Part shown: positions 1-8,221 of the stretch, in pieces | How positions within the stretch are numbered: the stretch's first letter is position 1 | Layout of the letters: each line of letters starts with the position of its first letter | Assembly (NCBI GenBank): GCA_025800215.1 | Contig: JAOXSC010000147.1 | Location: 19,180-83,179 of the forward strand | DNA from: Marinibacterium sp. | Lineage (GTDB): Bacteria; Pseudomonadota; Alphaproteobacteria; Rhodobacterales; Rhodobacteraceae | DNA length: 64,000 nt | Reading direction: 5' to 3' | The notes under the pieces: generated by a model | The model's input: the letters and a program-made list of their open reading frames with translations, nothing else | The model's database searches: none | Told to the model about the DNA's origin: nothing | Program-made: the position numbers and the translations under genes

Positions 1-201
1 ATCCACCGTCTGGGTCACCAGACCTGCGTTGCGCAGAACCTTGAGGTGGCGCGACACCGCAGGGGCGGAAATCTCGGCCACATCCTGCAGGGCCCCGGCG
101 CTTTGGGCGCCCTGGGTCAGCAGGCGTTCGGTGATGGCAAAGCGCACCGGGTCACCCAGGGCGGCAAAGAGGGCGGGCAGGGGGGATTCGTGTTTCTGCA
201 T
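1..201 (-). CDS. ArsR-family transcriptional regulator, N-terminal part (runs off the window)
   Basis: A minus-strand frame open from an ATG at 199-201 to the window edge encodes 67 residues beginning MQKHESPLPALFAALGDP. The first 25 residues match the ArsR-type opening (ALGDPVRFAITERLL), followed by a helix-turn-helix segment with ISAPAVSRHLKVL as the recognition helix. Family knowledge: small winged-helix dimers that repress their own and adjacent operons and release DNA on metal(loid) or other ligand binding. The effector-binding C-terminal half lies outside the window, so the ligand is unknown. It is divergent from arsC, which fits arsenic control, but general metabolic ArsR repressors look alike at this end. 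Confidence 0.85.
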   Translation of the reverse strand, partial: MQKHESPLPALFAALGDPVRFAITERLLTQGAQSAGALQDVAEISAPAVSRHLKVLRNAGLVTQTVD

Positions 202-203
202 TT

Positions 204-215
204 CGTTAATTAACG
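204..215. promoter_or_regulatory. Perfect 12-bp palindrome, candidate ArsR operator
   Basis: CGTTAATTAACG is a perfect inverted repeat in the ArsR-arsC intergenic gap, two bases upstream of the ArsR start codon, in an AT-rich island (ttaa repeats to about 233) inside otherwise GC-rich DNA. Position and symmetry fit an autoregulatory operator. Binding is inferred only. Confidence 0.45.
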
Positions 216-320
216 TATCGGTTAAATTGAGGTCCGGCAAGCCCCCGGCCGCACATGTGCTTTTGTCGAATCCCGATCTCGGCTAGGCAGCTGTCACAGG
301 ATCAACGCCGGAGACCGAGC

Positions 321-746
321 ATGAACATCGTCATTCATCACAACCCCGCCTGCGGGACATCGCGCAATGTGGTGCGGATCGTGCGGGATGCGGGCTATGC
401 GCCCGAGGTGATCGAATACCTCGACACCGGCTGGACCCGCCCGCAATTGCTGGCCCTGTTTGCCGCCGCCGATCTGACCCCGCGCGCTGCGCTGCGCACG
501 ACCAAATCCCCCGCCGAAGAGCTGGGCCTGCTGGACCCCGATGTGTCCGATGACGCCCTGCTGGATGCGATGATCGAACACCCGGTGCTGGTGAACCGCC
601 CCATCGTGGCCTGCGCAAAAGGGGTCAAGCTGTGCCGCCCGTCGGGCGAGGTGCTTGATCTGCTCGAAACCTGGCCGACGGCGCCGTATGAAAAGGAAAA
701 CGGGCAGCTGCTGATTGATGCAGATGGCAACCGCCTTGCCGAATGA
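321..746 (+). CDS. arsC: Glutaredoxin-dependent arsenate reductase ArsC
   Basis: Encodes 141 residues, the normal length of plasmid R773-type ArsC. The N-terminus carries the thioredoxin-fold opening HNPACGTSRN, with the catalytic cysteine at residue 11. Known role: cytoplasmic reduction of arsenate to arsenite with glutaredoxin and glutathione. The frame is open upstream to 255, but the ATG at 321 is chosen because it starts the conserved MNIVIHHN strand and has a purine-rich CCGGAGA just upstream. Related Spx/YffB proteins share the fold, but the CGTSR loop and length favour ArsC. No arsenite pump is visible in the window. It is divergent from the ArsR-type gene. Confidence 0.9.
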   Translation: MNIVIHHNPACGTSRNVVRIVRDAGYAPEVIEYLDTGWTRPQLLALFAAADLTPRAALRTTKSPAEELGLLDPDVSDDALLDAMIEHPVLVNRPIVACAKGVKLCRPSGEVLDLLETWPTAPYEKENGQLLIDADGNRLAE

Positions 747-1173
747 CCCGACCGACTACGACCGCATTGATGCGGATGGGTTTGGCCGGTCTCTGCGCGG
801 GATCGGCCTGAACCTGCTGGTGCGCGACGTGGGGGCGAGCTGCGATTTTCTGATCGCGGTCTTCGGCATGACGGCGCATCAGCCCACGGCGGATTTTGCC
901 ATTCTGCGCTATGGCGATCAGGTGTTTCAGATCCATAGCGACGGAACCTATCACGCCAACCCGCTGCTGGGGCTCTTGCCCGATGCCCCGCCGCGCGGTG
1001 CGGGGATCGAGATCCGGCTTTACGACAGCGACCCCGACGCGGCGGTGGCGCGGGCCGGGGCGGTGCCGCAAGCCACGGTGTTGCAGGCCCCGACCGACAA
1101 GCCCCACGGCCTGCGCGAAGCCTATATCCTGGATGGCGACGGCTATGCCTGGGTGCCGTCACGCCCCCGATAG
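718..1173 (+). CDS. VOC-family (glyoxalase/bleomycin-resistance-like) protein
   Basis: About 151 residues. The segment GIGLNLLVRDVGASCDFL and the later YILDGDGYAWVPS are typical of the paired beta-alpha-beta-beta-beta modules of the vicinal oxygen chelate superfamily. The first metal-ligand position (often His) is not evident, so no enzymatic role can be assigned. The gene overlaps the end of arsC by about 29 bases, suggesting translational coupling; ATGs at 718 and 724 are both possible starts. The 3' end overlaps the convergent AraC-type gene by 15 bases. The arsC linkage might indicate an arsenical substrate, but this is speculation. Confidence 0.75.
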   Translation: MQMATALPNDPTDYDRIDADGFGRSLRGIGLNLLVRDVGASCDFLIAVFGMTAHQPTADFAILRYGDQVFQIHSDGTYHANPLLGLLPDAPPRGAGIEIRLYDSDPDAAVARAGAVPQATVLQAPTDKPHGLREAYILDGDGYAWVPSRPR

Positions 1174-2088
1174 CCCCGCGCGCAGGGCACGCGGCGCGGC
1201 GCCGAATTCGCGGCGAAAGGCACGGGTAAAGCTGCTGGCATCGCCATAGCCGCTGCGCAGGGCAATTTCGGACACCGGCAGTTCGGTTTCGGTGACCAGC
1301 TTGCGCGCATGTGCCAGCCGCAGCCGTTGATAGACCCGGCGCGGGGCGGCGCCCAGATCCCGCTGCATGCGTTGCTCGAGCCATTTTTGCGGGCGCCCCG
1401 CGCGGCGGGCAATCTCGGCGATGCTGAGCGGATGTTCCAGATTGCCCCGCATCAGCGCCAGCGCCCGCGTCACCGGCGCGCTGCGCGATGCGACCTGATC
1501 CTGACCGGGGCTCACAAAAAGCTGCGCCACATCCAGCGCCAGCGCCTGACCATGGGCGTCGGCCAGAAGATGCAGCACCAGATCAAACGCGGTCATCGCA
1601 CCCGAACAGGTGATGCGCCGCCCGTCGATGACAAAGCGGGCGCGCTGGGCGTCGATCTCGGGGAAGCGCTCGGCAAAGCGGTCGAACTCATCCCAGTGGA
1701 TGGTGGCGCGGTGCCCGTCCAGCAACCCCGCCGCCGCCATCAGCCAGGCCCCGGTATCAAGCCCGGCCATCACCGCAAAGCGCCGTGCCGCCATCCGCAG
1801 CGCAGGCCCCGCCAGGTGGCGTTCATAGTCATAGGACGGGATCAGCGCCAGCAGATCGCCGCCCGCATCGGCCAGCGCGGCGTCGGCCTGCAGCGTCAGC
1901 CCGCTTGAGGATGTGATGGGGTCTCCGTTCAGGCTCAGGATCTGCCAGTGATAGCTGTCGCGCCCCAGAAACCGGTTGGCCGCGCGCAGCGGTTCCAGCA
2001 GATTGGCCAGGCAGTGATTGGAAAACCCGTCAAACAGCAGCACCCCGATCTGCTGCGTTGCGGCGTTTGATTTGGACCAGACTGGCAT
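1159..2088 (-). CDS. GlxA-family transcriptional regulator (DJ-1/PfpI domain plus AraC HTH)
   Basis: 309 residues with an N-terminal DJ-1/PfpI amidase-like domain (about 12-185; begins IGVLLFDGFSNHCLANLLEPLRAAN at residue 13) and a C-terminal AraC-type double helix-turn-helix (about 215-305, ending SGYGDASSFTRAFRREFGAAP). The amidase nucleophile region reads LLALIPSYDYERH without the usual cysteine elbow, so it is probably a ligand sensor only. Relatives include regulators of carnitine, choline, glycine-betaine and arginine catabolism (CdhR, GbdR, ArgR types). It is divergent from the acyl-CoA dehydrogenase operon across 78 bases, so it most likely activates those three genes. Confidence 0.88.
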   Translation of the reverse strand: MPVWSKSNAATQQIGVLLFDGFSNHCLANLLEPLRAANRFLGRDSYHWQILSLNGDPITSSSGLTLQADAALADAGGDLLALIPSYDYERHLAGPALRMAARRFAVMAGLDTGAWLMAAAGLLDGHRATIHWDEFDRFAERFPEIDAQRARFVIDGRRITCSGAMTAFDLVLHLLADAHGQALALDVAQLFVSPGQDQVASRSAPVTRALALMRGNLEHPLSIAEIARRAGRPQKWLEQRMQRDLGAAPRRVYQRLRLAHARKLVTETELPVSEIALRSGYGDASSFTRAFRREFGAAPRALRAGLSGA

Positions 2089-2166
2089 GATTTCGATCTA
2101 ATCGCGCATGATGACGCAGCGCAAGCCCCGGCATCCTTGACCCAAGGGTGAGGGAAGGGGCCTGCG

Positions 2167-3327
2167 ATGCAATACGGGTTGACCGAGCAAGACGAGATGA
2201 TCGCCGCCACCGTGCGCAGCTTTGTCGAGCGCGAGATCTATCCGCACGAGGATCTCGTCGAACGCAGCGGCGCAGTGCCCGACGAGATCGCCGATGACAT
2301 CCGCCGCAAGACGATCGAGCTGGGCTTTTATGCCTGCAATTTTCCCCAAAGCGTCGGCTGTGCGGGGCTGAGCCATCGCGAATTTGCGCTGGTCGAACGC
2401 GAGCTGGGGCGCGGATCCATGGCGCTGACGCATTTCTTTGGCCGGCCCCAGAACATCCTGATGGCCTGCACCGGCGATCAGATCGAGCGCTATCTGATGC
2501 CGGCGGTGCGCGGCGTGCGGATGGATGCGCTGGCCATGACCGAGCCCGGCGCGGGGTCGGACATTCGCAGCATGAGTTGCACCGCGACACGCGACGGCGG
2601 CGACTGGGTGGTGAACGGGACCAAGCATTTCATCTCGGGCGCCGAACATGCGGATTTTGTCATCGTCTTTGTCGCCACTGGCGAGGATCAGACGCCCAAA
2701 GGGCCGAAAAAGCGCATCACCTGTTTTCTGGTCGATCGCGGGCATCCGGGGTTCACGATCCGTGATGGCTATCGGTCGGTCAGTCATCGTGGCTATCACA
2801 ACATGATCCTGGAATTTGACGATTGTCGGCTGCCGGATGCTCAGGTGCTCGGGGCCGTGGATGGCGGGTTCGAGGTGATGAACAGCTGGCTTTATGCCAC
2901 GCGCCTGACGGTGGCGGCGATGTCGGTGGGGCGGGCGCGACGGGTGTTTGACTATGCCTTGGACTATGCGGCCACGCGCACCCAGTTCGGCCAGCCCATC
3001 GGCCGGTTTCAGGGCGTGTCGTTCCAGATTGCCGACATGATCACCGAAATTGACGCCGCCGATCTGCTGACGCTGGCGGCGGCGGATCGGTTGGACCGGG
3101 GGCTGCCTGCCGAACGCGAGATTGCGTCGGCCAAGCTTTACGCAAGCGAGGTGCTGGCACGCGTCACCGATGCGGCCCTGCAGATCCATGGCGGGATGGG
3201 GCTGATGGAGGACTACCCGCTCGAGCGGTTCTGGCGCGACGCGCGGGTCGAGCGGATCTGGGATGGCACGAGCGAAATCCAGCGCCACATCATTTCGCGC
3301 GCGCTGCTGCGGGCGCTCGGCGCATGA
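2167..3327 (+). CDS. Acyl-CoA dehydrogenase family protein
   Basis: 386 residues, standard length. It has an N-terminal helical domain, the FAD-binding segment AMTEPGAGSDIRSM, the middle strand domain with FISGAEHADFVIVF, and the C-terminal helices with QIHGGMGLMEDYPLERFWRDAR. Catalyses flavin-linked alpha,beta-oxidation of an acyl-CoA, passing electrons to ETF. The motif near the C-terminus is IWDGTSEIQR, with Asp366 where medium-chain enzymes carry the catalytic Glu of YEGT; in several family branches the base sits elsewhere. It is the first gene of a set with an NDP-forming CoA ligase and a CaiD-like hydratase, which together would activate, dehydrogenate and hydrate one acid. Start ATG follows a GA-rich ribosome-binding region. 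Confidence 0.92.
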   Translation: MQYGLTEQDEMIAATVRSFVEREIYPHEDLVERSGAVPDEIADDIRRKTIELGFYACNFPQSVGCAGLSHREFALVERELGRGSMALTHFFGRPQNILMACTGDQIERYLMPAVRGVRMDALAMTEPGAGSDIRSMSCTATRDGGDWVVNGTKHFISGAEHADFVIVFVATGEDQTPKGPKKRITCFLVDRGHPGFTIRDGYRSVSHRGYHNMILEFDDCRLPDAQVLGAVDGGFEVMNSWLYATRLTVAAMSVGRARRVFDYALDYAATRTQFGQPIGRFQGVSFQIADMITEIDAADLLTLAAADRLDRGLPAEREIASAKLYASEVLARVTDAALQIHGGMGLMEDYPLERFWRDARVERIWDGTSEIQRHIISRALLRALGA

Positions 3328-3344
3328 GGAGGGGCCGGGATTTA

Positions 3345-3366
3345 GGTATTTTTGGCCACAAAGAAG
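3345..3366. repeat. Short dispersed conserved repeat, copy 1
   Basis: This 22-base segment (begins GGTATTTTTGGCCAC) between two co-directional genes is the reverse complement of 7107-7128 with a single mismatch. It is AT-rich compared with its surroundings and lies just before the start of the CoA-ligase gene. Function unknown. Confidence 0.7.
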
Positions 3367-3370
3367 CCAC

Positions 3371-5386
3371 ATGAGCGCGCTGTCGCGATTGTTTGGCGCC
3401 AAGAGCCTGGCGGTGATCGGCGGCGGCGCCTGGGGGGCGGCGCTGATCCGTCAGGCGCGGGCGATGGGGTTTGCCGGGCCGATCTGGCCGGTGCATCCCC
3501 ACCGGAGCGAGCTGGGCGGAGAGGCGGCCGTGGCGCGCATTGCCGATCTGCCGGGGGCGCCGGATGCGGCCTTTGTCGCGGTCAACCGCCATGCCACGGT
3601 CGAGGCCGTGCGCGCGCTGTCGGCCATGGGGGCGGGCGATGCAGTCTGCTTTGCATCGGGCTTTTCCGAAGCCGGGGCCGAAGATGCGGCGGGCGCCGAT
3701 CTGCAGGCGGCGCTGGTTGCTGCGGCGGGAGAGATGCCATTGCTGGGGCCCAATTGCTATGGGTTCGTCAACGCGCTGGACCGGGTTGCGGTCTGGCCGG
3801 ATCAGCACGGGATGCAACCGGTGGCGCGCGGTGTGGCGATCCTGACGCAATCATCGAATATCGCGATCAACCTGACGATGCAGCGGCGGGCCTTGCCCAT
3901 TGCCATGACGGTGGCCTGTGGCAATCAGGCGGTGCTGGGGCAGGCCGATCTGGCGATGGCACTGCTTGATGATCCCCGGATCACGGCCATCGGGCTGCAT
4001 GTCGAGGGGTTTGGTGATCTGCGCGCCTGGGAGGCGCTGGCCGCGCGGGCACGGGTGCGGGGGGTGCCCTTGGTTGCGCTCAAGGTCGGGCGGTCCGAGC
4101 AGGCGCAGGCGGCGGCGGTGTCGCATACCGCGTCGCTTGCCGGGGGGGATGCCGGGGCGGGGGCGCTGCTGGCGCGGCTGGGGATCCTGCGGGCCGATGA
4201 TCTGCCGGTCTTTGTCGAGCTGCTCAAGCTCATGCATCTGCGCGGGCGTCTGGGGACGCCGCGCATCGCGTCGATCAGCTGTTCGGGGGGCGAGGCCAGC
4301 CTGGTTGCCGACATGGCGCTGCAGCGCCGGCTGGCGCTGCCGGCGCTTGCGCCTGCACAGCATGATGACCTGCGCGCCGTGCTGGGCCCGATGGTGGCGC
4401 TGGCCAATCCGCTGGATTACCACACCTATATCTGGCGCGATGCCGATGCCATGGCGCGGGCCTGGGCGGCGATGACCCGCGACGATCTGGGCATGACCCT
4501 GTCGGTGGTGGACTACCCCCATACCGATCCGCAGGACTGGACCTTTGCCACCCGCGCCGCGCTGCAGGTGGTGGCGTTGACGGGGCGGGCCTTTGGCGTG
4601 GTGGCGTCCATGCCCGAACTGATGCCGCCCGATGTGGCGCAGGAGCTGATGGCGGGAGGTGTCGTGCCCTTTTGCGGGCTGGCCGAAGCGCTTGATGCCA
4701 TTCGCATCGCCAGCCAGCCCATGCCCGAGCCGGCCGCGCCGTTGTGGCTGGCCCCTGCGCCAAAGGGGGTGCACCTGCTGGACGAAGCCCGCGCCAAGGC
4801 CGCGCTGGCCGCAACTGGCGTCGACGTGCCTGCGCTGTGCGTAGCTGACGATGTGGCCGCCGCCCAGGCCTGGGCTGTGGGGCGCGACGGGCCCTTTGCG
4901 GTCAAGGGGATGGGGGCGGCGCATAAATCCGAAGCAGGGCTGGTGCGGCTGAACGTGGCGCATGCGGATCTGGGCGGGGTCATCTCCGATCTTGGGCCCC
5001 CGGTGCTGATCGAAGAGATGATCACCGGTGGCCTGGCCGAGCTCTTGATCGGGGTGGTGCGCGACCCGGCCCATGGCTTTGTGCTGACGCTGGCGGCGGG
5101 CGGCGTGCAGACCGAGATCTTGCAGGACAGCGTGTCGCTGTTGCTGCCGGCCAGCGATGCATCGGTCAGCGCGGCCCTGGATGGGCTGCGCATCGCACCG
5201 CTGCTGCGCGGCTATCGCGGCCAGCCCCCGGCGGACCGCGCCGCCATCCTGCGGACCGTGCGGGCGCTGTCCACCTATCTGCACGACCACGCAGGCCAGA
5301 TCGACGAGATCGAGATCAACCCGCTGATCTGCACGCCCGCCCGGGCGGTTGCCGCAGATGCGCTGATCCGAAAGGGAGACCCATGA
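3371..5386 (+). CDS. Acetate--CoA ligase (NDP-forming) family acyl-CoA synthetase
   Basis: 671 residues from the ATG at 3371. Order: CoA-binding Rossmann domain (SLAVIGGGAWG near residue 13; LLGPNCYGFVN near 124), succinyl-CoA-synthetase-like domain with SHTASLAGG, where His252 is the likely phosphohistidine, and a C-terminal ATP-grasp domain (about 480-671; FAVKGMGAAHKSEAGLVRLN, EIEINPL). These are the alpha- and beta-type domains of ADP-forming acyl-CoA synthetases fused in one chain. Known reaction: acid + CoA + NTP gives acyl-CoA + NDP + Pi. The substrate is not readable from sequence. The gene overlaps the next by four bases (ATGA), so the two products are translated together. The frame is open upstream to 3263 but that part overlaps the dehydrogenase. 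Confidence 0.9.
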   Translation: MSALSRLFGAKSLAVIGGGAWGAALIRQARAMGFAGPIWPVHPHRSELGGEAAVARIADLPGAPDAAFVAVNRHATVEAVRALSAMGAGDAVCFASGFSEAGAEDAAGADLQAALVAAAGEMPLLGPNCYGFVNALDRVAVWPDQHGMQPVARGVAILTQSSNIAINLTMQRRALPIAMTVACGNQAVLGQADLAMALLDDPRITAIGLHVEGFGDLRAWEALAARARVRGVPLVALKVGRSEQAQAAAVSHTASLAGGDAGAGALLARLGILRADDLPVFVELLKLMHLRGRLGTPRIASISCSGGEASLVADMALQRRLALPALAPAQHDDLRAVLGPMVALANPLDYHTYIWRDADAMARAWAAMTRDDLGMTLSVVDYPHTDPQDWTFATRAALQVVALTGRAFGVVASMPELMPPDVAQELMAGGVVPFCGLAEALDAIRIASQPMPEPAAPLWLAPAPKGVHLLDEARAKAALAATGVDVPALCVADDVAAAQAWAVGRDGPFAVKGMGAAHKSEAGLVRLNVAHADLGGVISDLGPPVLIEEMITGGLAELLIGVVRDPAHGFVLTLAAGGVQTEILQDSVSLLLPASDASVSAALDGLRIAPLLRGYRGQPPADRAAILRTVRALSTYLHDHAGQIDEIEINPLICTPARAVAADALIRKGDP

Positions 5387-6165
5387 GCAACGTCATCAGA
5401 ACCCGGCGCGAGGGCGCCATATTCGAGCTGGTCCTGGACCGGCCCAAGGCCAATGCCATCGACCTGGCCACCAGCCGCGAGATGGGCCGCGCCTTTGCCG
5501 CCTTTCGCGACGATCCCGATCTGCGGGTGGCCATCGTCACCGGCGGGGGCGATCGGTTCTTCTGCCCCGGCTGGGATCTCAAGGCCGCCGCCGATGGCGA
5601 CGCGGTGGATGGCGACTATGGCGTTGGCGGCTTCGGCGGGCTGCAAGAGCTGCGCGACCTCAACAAACCGGTGATCGCGGCGGTGAACGGCATCGCCTGT
5701 GGCGGTGGGCTGGAACTGGCGCTGAGCGCGGACATGATCCTTGCGGCTGACCATGCGCGCTTTGCGCTGCCTGAAATCCGGTCCGGCACGGTGGCGGATG
5801 CCGCCAGCGTCAAGCTGCCCAAACGCATCCCCTATCACATCGCGATGGAGCTGCTGCTGACCGGTCGGTGGTTCGACGCGCCCGAGGCCCATCGCTGGGG
5901 CCTCGTCAACGAAATCCTGCCCCCCGATCAACTGATGCCGCGCGCCTGGGATCTGGCGCGGCTGCTCGCCAGCGGCCCGCCTCTGGTCTATGCCGCGATC
6001 AAGGACATTGTGCGCGATGCCGAAGATGCCAAATTCCAGGACGCCATGAACCGCATCACCAAACGACAGCTGCGCAGCGTCGATCGCCTCTATGACAGTG
6101 AAGATCAGCTTGAAGGCGCCCGCGCCTTTGCCGAAAAGCGTGATCCGGTGTGGAAAGGGCGCTAG
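5383..6165 (+). CDS. Enoyl-CoA hydratase, carnitinyl-CoA dehydratase (CaiD)-like
   Basis: 260 residues, the length of CaiD. Crotonase fold with oxyanion-hole segments (FFCPGWDLKAA near 59; NGIACGGGLELALSADM near 102). Glu111 and Glu131 occupy the two acidic positions used by crotonase and CaiD. The stretch around 131-160 (LPEIRSGTVADAASVKLPKRIP, then LLTGRWFDAPEAHRWGLVNE) is of the CaiD subtype. Role: hydration of an alpha,beta-unsaturated acyl-CoA formed by the first gene of the operon. The actual substrate (crotonobetainyl-CoA, another quaternary-amine CoA or a plain enoyl-CoA) cannot be decided; no CaiB-type CoA transferase is present, the NDP-forming ligase presumably doing activation. 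Confidence 0.88.
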   Translation: MSNVIRTRREGAIFELVLDRPKANAIDLATSREMGRAFAAFRDDPDLRVAIVTGGGDRFFCPGWDLKAAADGDAVDGDYGVGGFGGLQELRDLNKPVIAAVNGIACGGGLELALSADMILAADHARFALPEIRSGTVADAASVKLPKRIPYHIAMELLLTGRWFDAPEAHRWGLVNEILPPDQLMPRAWDLARLLASGPPLVYAAIKDIVRDAEDAKFQDAMNRITKRQLRSVDRLYDSEDQLEGARAFAEKRDPVWKGR

Positions 6166-6233
6166 CCCCAGCCTTTGCGCCTGCCTGCGCGGGATGCTAA
6201 GCCTCGGGGGCTGAACTGCTTTCGGGGGCCGAC

Positions 6234-7088
6234 ATGTCCAAGCATCTGCTGTCCTTTGGTCACGGGTTTTCCGCGCGCGCGCTGACGCCGCGCCTGCTGG
6301 ATCGGGGCTGGCAGATCACCGGCACCACCCGCAGCGCCGACAAGGCCGCCGCGCTGGCCCGGACCGGCATCACGCCGGTGATCTGGCCGGGCTCGGGGAT
6401 CGACCTTGATGGCGTCACCCACCTGCTGATCTCGGCTGGACCCGATGCCGATGGTGATCCGGTGCTGCGGGCGCTCGGGGATGACATCGCCGCCCGCGCG
6501 GGTCAGTTCGCCTGGGTGGGATACCTCTCGACCACCGGCGTCTACGGCGACCATCAGGGCGGATGGGTCGATGAAACCACGCCTCTGACCCCGTCCACCC
6601 GGCGCGGGCGCTGGCGGGTCAATGCCGAAACCGCCTGGCAGGCGATCCCGGATCTGCCGCTGCATATCTTCCGGCTCGCCGGCATCTACGGGCCCGGCCG
6701 CGGCCCCTTTGCCAAGGTGCGCAAAGGCACCGCGCGCCGCATCATCAAGCCGGGGCAGGTGTTTTCGCGCATCCATGTGGACGACATCGCGCAGGTGCTC
6801 GACGCCTCGATCCAGCGCCCCAACGCGGGCGCGATCTACAACCTGTGCGATGATGACCCGGCGCCGCCGCAGGACGTGATCGCCCATGCCGCGCAGCTTC
6901 TGGGCCTGCCGCTGCCCCCCGAAGAGCCCTTCGACAGCGCCGACATGACCCCCATGGCGCGCAGCTTCTACGCCGAAAGCAAACGCGTGCGGAACGACCG
7001 CATCAAAACCGAACTGGGGGTCGACCTGCTCTATCCCGACTATCGCCGCGGGCTTGCCGCCCTGCTTGCCGAAGAACCGGGTGCCTGA
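6234..7088 (+). CDS. NAD-dependent epimerase/dehydratase-like SDR protein (YeeZ-like)
   Basis: 284 residues. The N-terminus SKHLLSFGHGFSARALTPRLL is a Rossmann opening with a GxGxxx-like glycine pattern altered to GHGFSA. STTGVYGDHQGGWVDE and RLAGIYGPGR are extended/atypical SDR landmarks. The usual catalytic YxxxK is not obvious after STTGVYG, as in YeeZ-type atypical SDRs that bind a nucleotide but have unclear activity. It follows the CaiD-like gene by 68 bases on the same strand and ends convergent to ilvE. Specific reaction unknown. Confidence 0.82.
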   Translation: MSKHLLSFGHGFSARALTPRLLDRGWQITGTTRSADKAAALARTGITPVIWPGSGIDLDGVTHLLISAGPDADGDPVLRALGDDIAARAGQFAWVGYLSTTGVYGDHQGGWVDETTPLTPSTRRGRWRVNAETAWQAIPDLPLHIFRLAGIYGPGRGPFAKVRKGTARRIIKPGQVFSRIHVDDIAQVLDASIQRPNAGAIYNLCDDDPAPPQDVIAHAAQLLGLPLPPEEPFDSADMTPMARSFYAESKRVRNDRIKTELGVDLLYPDYRRGLAALLAEEPGA

Positions 7089-7106
7089 GCCGAAGCGTCC
7101 TTTGCC

Positions 7107-7128
7107 CTTCTTTGTGGCGAAAAATACC
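7107..7128. repeat. Short dispersed conserved repeat, copy 2
   Basis: Opposite-orientation copy of 3345-3366 (21 of 22 bases match). It begins CTTCTTTGTGGCGAAAAATA and is followed after about 20 bases by a GC-rich hairpin. It lies between convergent genes. Confidence 0.7.
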
Positions 7129-7150
7129 TCGGGGGTGAATGGCGCAGCCA

Positions 7151-7169
7151 GAGGGGGCAGCGCCCCCTC
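7151..7169. terminator. Hairpin between convergent genes, terminator-like
   Basis: A perfect 8-bp stem GAGGGGGC/GCCCCCTC with a 3-base loop lies between the SDR gene (+) and ilvE (-). No T-tract follows on either strand, so rho-independent activity is uncertain. It may be part of the repeat beginning at 7107. Confidence 0.5.
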
Positions 7170-7184
7170 CAACCGAAATCACAA

Positions 7185-8051
7185 TCAGGCGCGCACCAGC
7201 TGTTCATAGCTTTCGGCGATCTCGCGGGTCAGGGCACCGACCTCGAACCGGTAATCGCCGATCTCGCCCACCGGGGTCACCTCGGCGGCGGTGCCGGTCA
7301 GCCAGCACTGCTCGAACCCCTCCAGCTCATCAGGCATGATGTGGCGCTCATGCACCGTAACGCCGCGCTCCTTGAGCATGCCGATCACCGTCTGGCGCGT
7401 GATGCCGTTCAGGAAGCAGTCGGGCAGGGGGGTGTGGACCTCGCCATCCTTGACAAAAAAGATGTTTGCGCCCGTCGCTTCGGCCACATAGCCGCGATAG
7501 TCGAACATCATCGCGTCCGAACAGCCCTTGGCCTCGGCCGCGTGCTTGGACATGGTGCAGATCATGTAAAGCCCGGCCGCCTTGGCGTGGCTGGGGATGG
7601 TTTCGGGGCTGGGGCGCTTCCACTTGGAAATGTCCAGCTTGGCGCCCTTGTATTTCGCGTCACCATAATACGCGCCCCATTCCCATGCGGCGACGGCCAT
7701 GCGCACGGGGTTCTTGGCCGATGCGACCCCCATGTCTTCGCCCGCGCCGCGCCATGCGACCGCGCGCACATAGGCGTCCGACAGCCCGCTTGCGGCCATG
7801 ACCTCGGCCTTGGCGGCCTCGATCTCTTCGACGCTGTAGGGGATCTCGAAATCAATCATCTGCGCCGACGCCTTCAGGCGCTCGGTGTGTTCCAGACTCT
7901 TGAAGATCTTGCCGCCATAGGCGCGCTCGCCTTCGAAGACCGAGCTGGCATAGTGCATCGCATGGGTCAGGATATGTACATTGGCATCGCGCCAATCCAC
8001 CAGTTTGCCATCCATCCAGATCTTGCCGTCGCGATCATCATACGCTGCCAT
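7185..8051 (-). CDS. ilvE: Branched-chain amino acid aminotransferase
   Basis: 288 residues from the ATG at 8051, which has an AGGAG eight bases upstream; longer frames to 8123 lack this. Fold-type IV PLP enzyme: MHYASSVFEGERAYGG is the typical N-terminal motif, Lys157 in TIPSHAKAAG is the PLP lysine, and YVAEATGANIFFV with FLNGITRQTVI are the cofactor phosphate-binding motifs. Catalyses the last step of Val, Leu and Ile synthesis and the first of their breakdown. Transcribed alone, divergent from petP and convergent with the SDR gene. Confidence 0.95.
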   Translation of the reverse strand: MAAYDDRDGKIWMDGKLVDWRDANVHILTHAMHYASSVFEGERAYGGKIFKSLEHTERLKASAQMIDFEIPYSVEEIEAAKAEVMAASGLSDAYVRAVAWRGAGEDMGVASAKNPVRMAVAAWEWGAYYGDAKYKGAKLDISKWKRPSPETIPSHAKAAGLYMICTMSKHAAEAKGCSDAMMFDYRGYVAEATGANIFFVKDGEVHTPLPDCFLNGITRQTVIGMLKERGVTVHERHIMPDELEGFEQCWLTGTAAEVTPVGEIGDYRFEVGALTREIAESYEQLVRA

Positions 8052-8150
8052 CTTACCATCTCCTAGGGCATGCGGTTTCAAATGTTGCTTCGATATGGCC
8101 GATCCGGTCATAAAGTTGCGCAAAAATCGCGATTCGATACCGCTCTGCTA

Positions 8151-8179
8151 TTGGAATGTCAACAAGGCTGACATATGCT
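8151..8179 (+). promoter_or_regulatory. Candidate sigma-70 promoter of petPR
   Basis: TTGGAA at 8151-8156 and TATGCT at 8174-8179 are separated by exactly 17 bases in the ilvE-petP divergent gap, 43 bases before the petP ATG. Assigned by consensus match only. Confidence 0.45.
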
Positions 8180-8221
8180 GCCGGGAAATGTGATGATCTG
8201 AACCAGGGTGAAACACGGACC

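Noticed and set aside
395..1384. 329-codon minus-strand frame across arsC
   Set aside because: Overlaps three better genes and is Arg/Pro/Ala-rich without any domain.
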